In this document: positions 58,151 through 64,000 of the stretch, piece by piece
Position numbering within the stretch: the stretch's first letter is position 1
Layout: every line of letters begins with the position of its first letter
Assembly: GCF_000002235.5 (NCBI RefSeq)
Contig: NW_022145604.1
Span: forward strand, 3,560,339-3,624,338
Length of the DNA: 64,000 nt
Direction: 5' to 3'
DNA from: Strongylocentrotus purpuratus
Lineage: Eukaryota > Echinodermata > Echinoidea > Camarodonta > Strongylocentrotidae
Translations under genes and position numbers: made by a program
The notes under the pieces: generated by a model
What the model was told of the DNA's origin: nothing
Database searches by the model: none
The model's input: only the letters and a program-made list of their open reading frames with translations

Positions 58151-61100
58151 CAGGATCAATGAATTTCTCTCCCGAATCACTCTTCTACCATAATCTACAC
58201 AAACTGCACTCGAGCCATGTTCAATGTATGTTTTCCAAGACTGGTCATTGTTAATCATGCAAGGCAAAATGGACACACAATGCTAGAGAAACAAATTACA
58301 GACCTTGTGTATCTAATGCAGGCCCTCTGTCTGACGCTTGGTAATTTCATTTTTTTTTTTACACTGGTAGAAATGATAAATACAAATACTCATAATTTAT
58401 GATAAAAAATGAAAACAATTCAGACATGTTTCTCCAATGAGCTTAGTTTTTTTCCAAGATCTTTACAAGATGAGTCACCGACCCAATAAAACAAGGAAAA
58501 ATGAAATCAAATTTCAAATAAGTTATCAAAATCGAATACAAGAGACGTAGCAAAATGAACATTCTCAGAGCACTATAACGACACAACACAGTACCAAATT
58601 GGCAAGACAGAAACACATATTCAATGTCATTTACAGATTTGGATAACAAGTTACTATTTACAAAGCTATTTCTTTGACAAACTGTTTACAAGATAAATAA
58701 CAGACAAGAACATATAGACATCAAATAGTTTAAGCAAGGTTTTACAAAAATGACCAATGAACTTTCATAATATATTCATATGATTTCATCTCATACCTAA
58801 AATCTGTGAGAAAATAAAAGATTAAAATGATAAAAATCCTTTATTGGTCCATGGAAAAAAGAAAGGATGAATCAAATCCAATTAATACAGCACCTCATTT
58901 AATACCAGAACCCATTCAATCAATGAAGTTCAGAGGGTGAATGTATGATATTCATATAGGACATGAAGAACAACAAGCACAGACAGACATGTAGTTCTAA
59001 TCTACATTCATTTAGGGCAGTATGCACGCTGGCTTCAAAATTTACTCGTACTTGAATTAGTTCCACATTTTCAACATTTTGCATCTCATTCAATGCTATT
59101 ACATACAAGAAATGAATGATACTGCACATTTGTTTACGGTTATGTAAAAACACTTGAAATGGGGTTGGCAAGAGCTATCACGCTGCATATACATGGTCAG
59201 ACTAAACTTATTAACTTCTTATGTACCAATAGTACCGACTTGGCACTTATTTGCACATTCATGAGCTGTGTTTTCAGTATGCGGCATATTGATAAATATG
59301 TGATGTGTCAGAAGAGCAGGGAAAATAACTTTCAGGACTGGATGGGTATTAGTATTGAGAAAAAAAAGAAACACAAAATCTTTATCAATATGTATTCAAG
59401 GTTGAAACAATAAAAGGTATGAAAGGAGAGAGAGAGAGGACTAGAAAACTTAGTTTGGCAAGTAAATTGAGCAAGTTTTCAAGCAATACGAAAGCAGATT
59501 ATAGTTCGTTCAGCAAAATGCAGATGTCAAAATCATTCATATCATTCCCTGGCAATTACAAATCCACTATAGGGAAAAAGCTACAAAACTTTGATTCATT
59601 GTCAAAGATAGCACACAGATCATGATGGGATTACTAAATGATCTACTGCTATTACAGCATTGCGACAAATATAAGACGAGTAGTAATATTGTTTTTCAAT
59701 TTTGAAGAATAATTTGAATAGTTCAACTCGAAACATACAATGTATTCACTATGTTTTCTTCACCTGAGTTTGACAACAAACCATTTAAACTTAGGACTAT
59801 TAAAATACTATAATACTGCTGACATAATATATGTACTGAATTGGACATAATGGAGTAAAGATTGAAATGCCTAATGATAGACACAAAAGTAAAAAGAGCA
59901 TTTCTGACAAATGTTTTGTAACACTTTAAAATAAAAATACTAAAAATTACCTTTTTAACCCTCTAGTATATACAATGCTTGGTATGCAATTTTCTTTACC
60001 TAAAATTGGAAAATATCATCCTATGAATCAGAAAAGTATAATCGCAGCTTCAAAATTGCAGCTCTCTAAATCTTTCAGAAACATGATTTGAAGTTAGAAA
60101 TAGAATTTGAGCCTTTTCATTGCCTAAAATATCTCAACCATTGATCAGATAATTTGGACAAACATGATTTTGAACAACTCTGTTTCCGCTTTTCCAAACC
60201 CGATAAAAAGAGTTAAGAGACATATATCTATTTACTAATAAAAATCTGATGGCTGAAAGGGGGTCACGATTATGGAGATCAAAAGAAATAAAATGGCAAA
60301 GTTCAATTAAAAAACGACTCTACAGGGATGTCCAAAACTAATCACATAAAAGAAAACAAAAACAAAGTCTAAGGGACCAGCCTATCACTTTGTTGATACA
60401 AATTGCAAACAAACAAACAAACAAACAAACAAACAAAAAGAACAGACAGGGCAAGCAGAGACTAGGCAGCAATAAGACCTTAATAATTATATACTCTACA
60501 TTTTAGGAGTTGTCTGCTGTTATGCCTATTAAGCCCCGTTTATATGGAAAATCAGACATCTTTTGTCACAGATTCTGAATTATAATCTCAAACTCTATCT
60601 CTGTGAAGATACACAATTTCAAATGCCAGTAACACAAATTAAACCAAATCACAATTTTGAAAAATAACCTTTGTGCATTCTACAGGTATGTCAAAATAAA
60701 AATGAACAATGTCATCTTCAAATGATTCAATACAATACTGGTACATGCACATGTAGGAGCCTACATTGTATTTCACCCAGAGAAATTAATAAATTCTGCA
60801 GTTGGAAAGCAAACAAATGTACAGCTCAGTAACATGAATACAATCAATTGAAAGCAAGACAGAGCACTCAACACAAATGTCCTAAGTCAACTGGGTATCA
60901 TATGGTTACAAAGTTATAAAATTCAATGAATTTTACAATTATGGCGCAGATCTAAGTAAAATCAAATCATAACGTTTGGTGGTTAATTGGTAGATAATAC
61001 ATACACATCATAGATTGGTCCTATTCAACTATGAATAATTGCTGTATAAAAGTAACAAAATTGTAGTACCACATAACATAACACATCTTCAAGGAATTGC

Positions 61101-61984
61101 TTGTATTAAAGCTACAAAATAAAACCACTCGTTTCTAGTACTGTAAAAAGCTGAGGGACCACAGAATTAATATCAGATCACAGCCATGAAATTCATTTGA
61201 TAGAGGATGTCCAGTACTCCTTCGTCGTTACATTGATAAGTATAAAAGTTTGGCTCCCAAATTTAACCTTCTATACACATTGGTTGTCTTGTAAAATAAC
61301 GGATGAAAATCAGAATGTTGCCATTTTAAGTTCATTCCCAATCAAAGTAATTATTTTGAAATAAACAAACCATTGGGCAGACACATTTCTTGCACTATAT
61401 ACAAATGGGAAATACTTTTGTTTCGGTAATTCATTGCGAACTAAAGACACTCGTATGAGTTTATCAAAAAATTAAAGGTGTTACTAATTACATCTGTCGC
61501 ATGATTACAATATAGCCTCTACAAAGTGAACTTTTTTCTACATGCTCAATTTCCTGATTCATTTGAAAATTTCATGATTGCGTAGTTGAAAAACATATAC
61601 CGCAGCAATGACACATCGTTTTCTTGAGCTCATCACCACACTATACAAAATGACTACGATCTGATTGGGGAAGAATTTGCAATACCATTTGATATGAAGC
61701 ACTTGAAACAAATAAACTCTTCCTGATCAAGGTTCTAAGTATCAATATCAATACGAAAATCAAGAGTTTGGTCATTGAAAGCCTTCTGGTCGATTAGGAA
61801 GCCAAATCGGCGGCTTCATAAGAAACTGGTTTGGCATCACTAGATTAAGAGCGAATTACAGCTGTTGGCCTACAAGAAGGCCTGCAATACACTGCTTTTT
61901 TATTATTTTAAAAGATTTGTTTGACTATCAAGAACTTCAGTCATTCATATTTTGCATGTTTGATTGCTAAATTAATCCAAACTA
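58151..61984. other. AT-rich, repeat-poor sequence; no exon supported
   Basis: No transposon ends, long open frames or splice-bounded exons were found. An (AAAC)n microsatellite lies at about 60406-60438. The even AT-rich composition would suit a long 3' UTR, for instance of a minus-strand gene whose coding part lies beyond 64000, but no direct evidence shows this. Confidence 0.35.
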
Positions 61985-62203
61985 ACAATAATAATAATAA
62001 TCTTTTTTAGTCCACTCCAAACTTTATTAAACCGAAACAAAAATTCTTTTTGCCCAATTGATCGTGAGCCCCGCAGCCACTGAGCAGCGCCAGATCGACG
62101 TTGCTCTGTCCCTTATTGTTGAACGCCAAACAAGGTAGCAGCAACTTCCATCTTTTAACGTCTTTTGGTATGACGCGGCCGGGGATCGAACCCACAACCT
62201 CCC
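61985..62203 (-). mobile_element. tRNA-derived SINE, 5'-truncated copy
   Basis: Collinear with 9819-10083: an ATT tail at 61985-62001, TAGTCCACTCCAAA, the body with GAGCAGCGCCAGATCGACGT and the B-box part of the tRNA head (GGGGATCGAACCC, one change from copy 1). Similarity stops at about 62203, so the A-box half is missing. Confidence 0.8.
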
Positions 62204-63159
62204 GTATGCCAGCTGGATTGTATAGTGAGCAATGATCAATACATGTATACTGTTGTTTGATTTCTTTTTGACCACTCTTTCTACCCTTTCTCAATTGATT
62301 CATAAAACGTAGTAGATAAAATACTGAAAAAGCATGCTCAAAAGATATGTCATAAAGTTGTCTCAAAGATAGTTAAAACCTGCTAGCATATCACATGCAG
62401 CCGCTTTCTTCTGTAATCCGGAATATACTACTGTTAAATTTTCTGTAAAAACATGTACTGTAGCTGTTTTGAAGGGTTCAAAGACATCTTTCATTCTGGT
62501 ATGCAGTGCAAAGCTGAGGAATATATTTTTGTAGCACCTTTTCGGATATTCTTCACCTAAAAATCATAATTGCATTCTAATAATACTTGTATCAAAACAC
62601 CTCTCGGCGAATGTGGGAAAAGGAATGGTTTCAAGTAAAAGCAAATAATTTACATCAATATACTACAATGCAAAAGAAATATAATTTGTAAAAACAAAAT
62701 TCTAAGAATATGAATACAGGAAGAAATACAAATAAAAATAAGTCCAATATCAAGGCATGTCAAACACAGATGGGATACAAGAGCACAGATGAATAATCTA
62801 GAACAAATTTAAGTGTTTTTTAAAAATTTAGTCTCCTTTACATATCACATCTTCAGTGATAAATTGAAATTTTCCAAATTAAGGTAAATTAAGAAGATCA
62901 TTTTTACTAAATACACCAACATATTTAAAGGGCTTTCTCTCCAATTTGCTGTTTGAAATACATGAAATAAACCAATACTAACATGCATGGGAAAGGGGGT
63001 ATGTTTTTCCTTGTGGCTATTTAACCAAACTAAGAACATCATGTACTAGACATGGCCATTGTGACCAACTCTATGCATAACATACTGATAAAAAGTACTT
63101 ATAAGAGGGCCTGTTCATTAGAATCAGGGACAAATTTGGCCCCAAGTTTTAAAGGCCCA
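62204..63159. other. No feature recognised
   Basis: AT-rich, no open frame with support. Confidence 0.4.
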
Positions 63160-63345
63160 CTGCACTACTGGTAGCTACTTGCGCCATCTATATAACAAAC
63201 AATGCCTAATCGGTGACCATTGGTCCCCCATGATCCTCTTTTTCTTATGTTAACTGAGAGCTGAGTTGATGAGATAACCACCTGTCCAGTGACCTTGCAG
63301 AGCGGTCTAATCCCTCCTGTAAACTATGGCAGATAAGCTTTAAGT
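63160..63345 (-). mobile_element. Fragment of TTAA MITE family 3
   Basis: The reverse complement of 43855-44030, diverged. Shared words include GTAGCTACTTGCGCC, AACAAACAATGCCTAA, GGTCCCCCATGATCC, TTCTTATGTTAA and GAGATAACCA. Confidence 0.65.
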
Positions 63346-64000
63346 ATTTTTTTCACTGTTACATTTTTAAATATCTCATTAGTGAGAATAATCTTGTTGA
63401 AAATTACTGATTTTGATATAAGTCAGATATATTACAAATTTGATCCCACTGATGACAAAACAAATTTCTCTTTTCTGTAAGCTCTGTTATAAAAATACCC
63501 ATTCAAAACTAAATAAGTAATAATGGAAGAAATAGAGAAATAGAAAAGAAATGTCTGCACCTTATACATTTAAAAAATATAAGGATAAAAATGAATGAAG
63601 AAGGGGGGAATAATCAACACTTACACTGCTCTGTACGAAAATCTTACAATATTTTATGAATACTGGCATATTACTAACTCACATTTGACTTGTTATAAAT
63701 ATTCACGAGACATCTTGTTTTCTTTCTAATTATTTACAAAGCAATTAACCACATAATTACTTGATAGGCAAAAGTGGAAACCATTTCAAAATGGTGAAAA
63801 GGGGGGTAATATGGACTGGAGAAAAAGCCTAGGAAAGGAAGGTATTACAAGAGTAAAAGGAGGAAGGGGAGAGAGAAGGAAAAAACAGAGTCGGAAATAA
63901 AATATTACATATTATACAACACCTACATGGATCCTTGTCATTTGATTGGAGGATATAAAACAAATAATGAATGTTTTTCATTCGTTTAATAGTGCAAATA
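63346..64000. other. No feature recognised
   Basis: AT-rich with a short AG-rich run at about 63855-63890. Nothing coding seen. Confidence 0.4.

Noticed and set aside
57652..58254. 200-codon open frame, Ile/Thr-rich
   Set aside because: It is the translation of an imperfect ATC repeat with no domain; other frames of the repeat are also open.

Overview
This is animal nuclear DNA. Coding sequence is split by GT-AG introns, both real genes hold animal protein domains, and the rest is mostly small non-autonomous transposons, SINEs and LINE remnants. The repeat style (transposon ends running into long G or C homopolymers, tRNA-headed SINEs, LINE tails of the AAGCGCTATATAAAT-(TATT)n type) and the invertebrate-like shugoshin suggest a marine deuterostome, most likely an echinoderm such as a sea urchin. 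The species call is inference.

Left part (1-5.1 kb): a small minus-strand gene (5073 down to about 2615) encodes a signal peptide, a cysteine-free CUB-like domain and a degenerate LDL-receptor class A module. A plus-strand terminal exon of an unrecognised gene (2276-2509) points towards it, so the two genes look convergent.

Middle (5.1-39.5 kb): repeat-dominated and without a convincing host gene. It holds three related hAT-like elements filled with a short AAAAGGGGCACTT minisatellite (7840-9412, 30853-31806, 36290-38829), a satellite-bearing CAGGCGCGG element (10836-12109), TTAA-flanked MITEs, a TA-flanked mariner-type element (33852-35331), LTR-retrotransposon and LINE debris, two copies of a 1.6 kb repeat with a tRNA-like segment, a duplicated 0.95 kb repeat, a 196-bp tandem repeat and a SINE whose head resembles 7SL RNA.

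Right part (39.7-53.8 kb): one clear gene, shugoshin, on the plus strand in eight coding exons. Exons 2-3 carry the basic N-terminus and PP2A-binding coiled coil, the 3 kb exon 6 carries the acidic/basic middle, and exons 6-8 carry the conserved C-terminal basic motif. All splice phases agree, but exon 6 has two frame breaks of the same direction. Its introns host two large fold-back elements, a TTAA MITE and a 2 kb hAT-like element.

Tail (53.8-64 kb): 3' untranslated and flanking DNA with two MITE copies, LINE tails and an ATC simple repeat, then about 5 kb of AT-rich, repeat-poor sequence with no exon that I can support.
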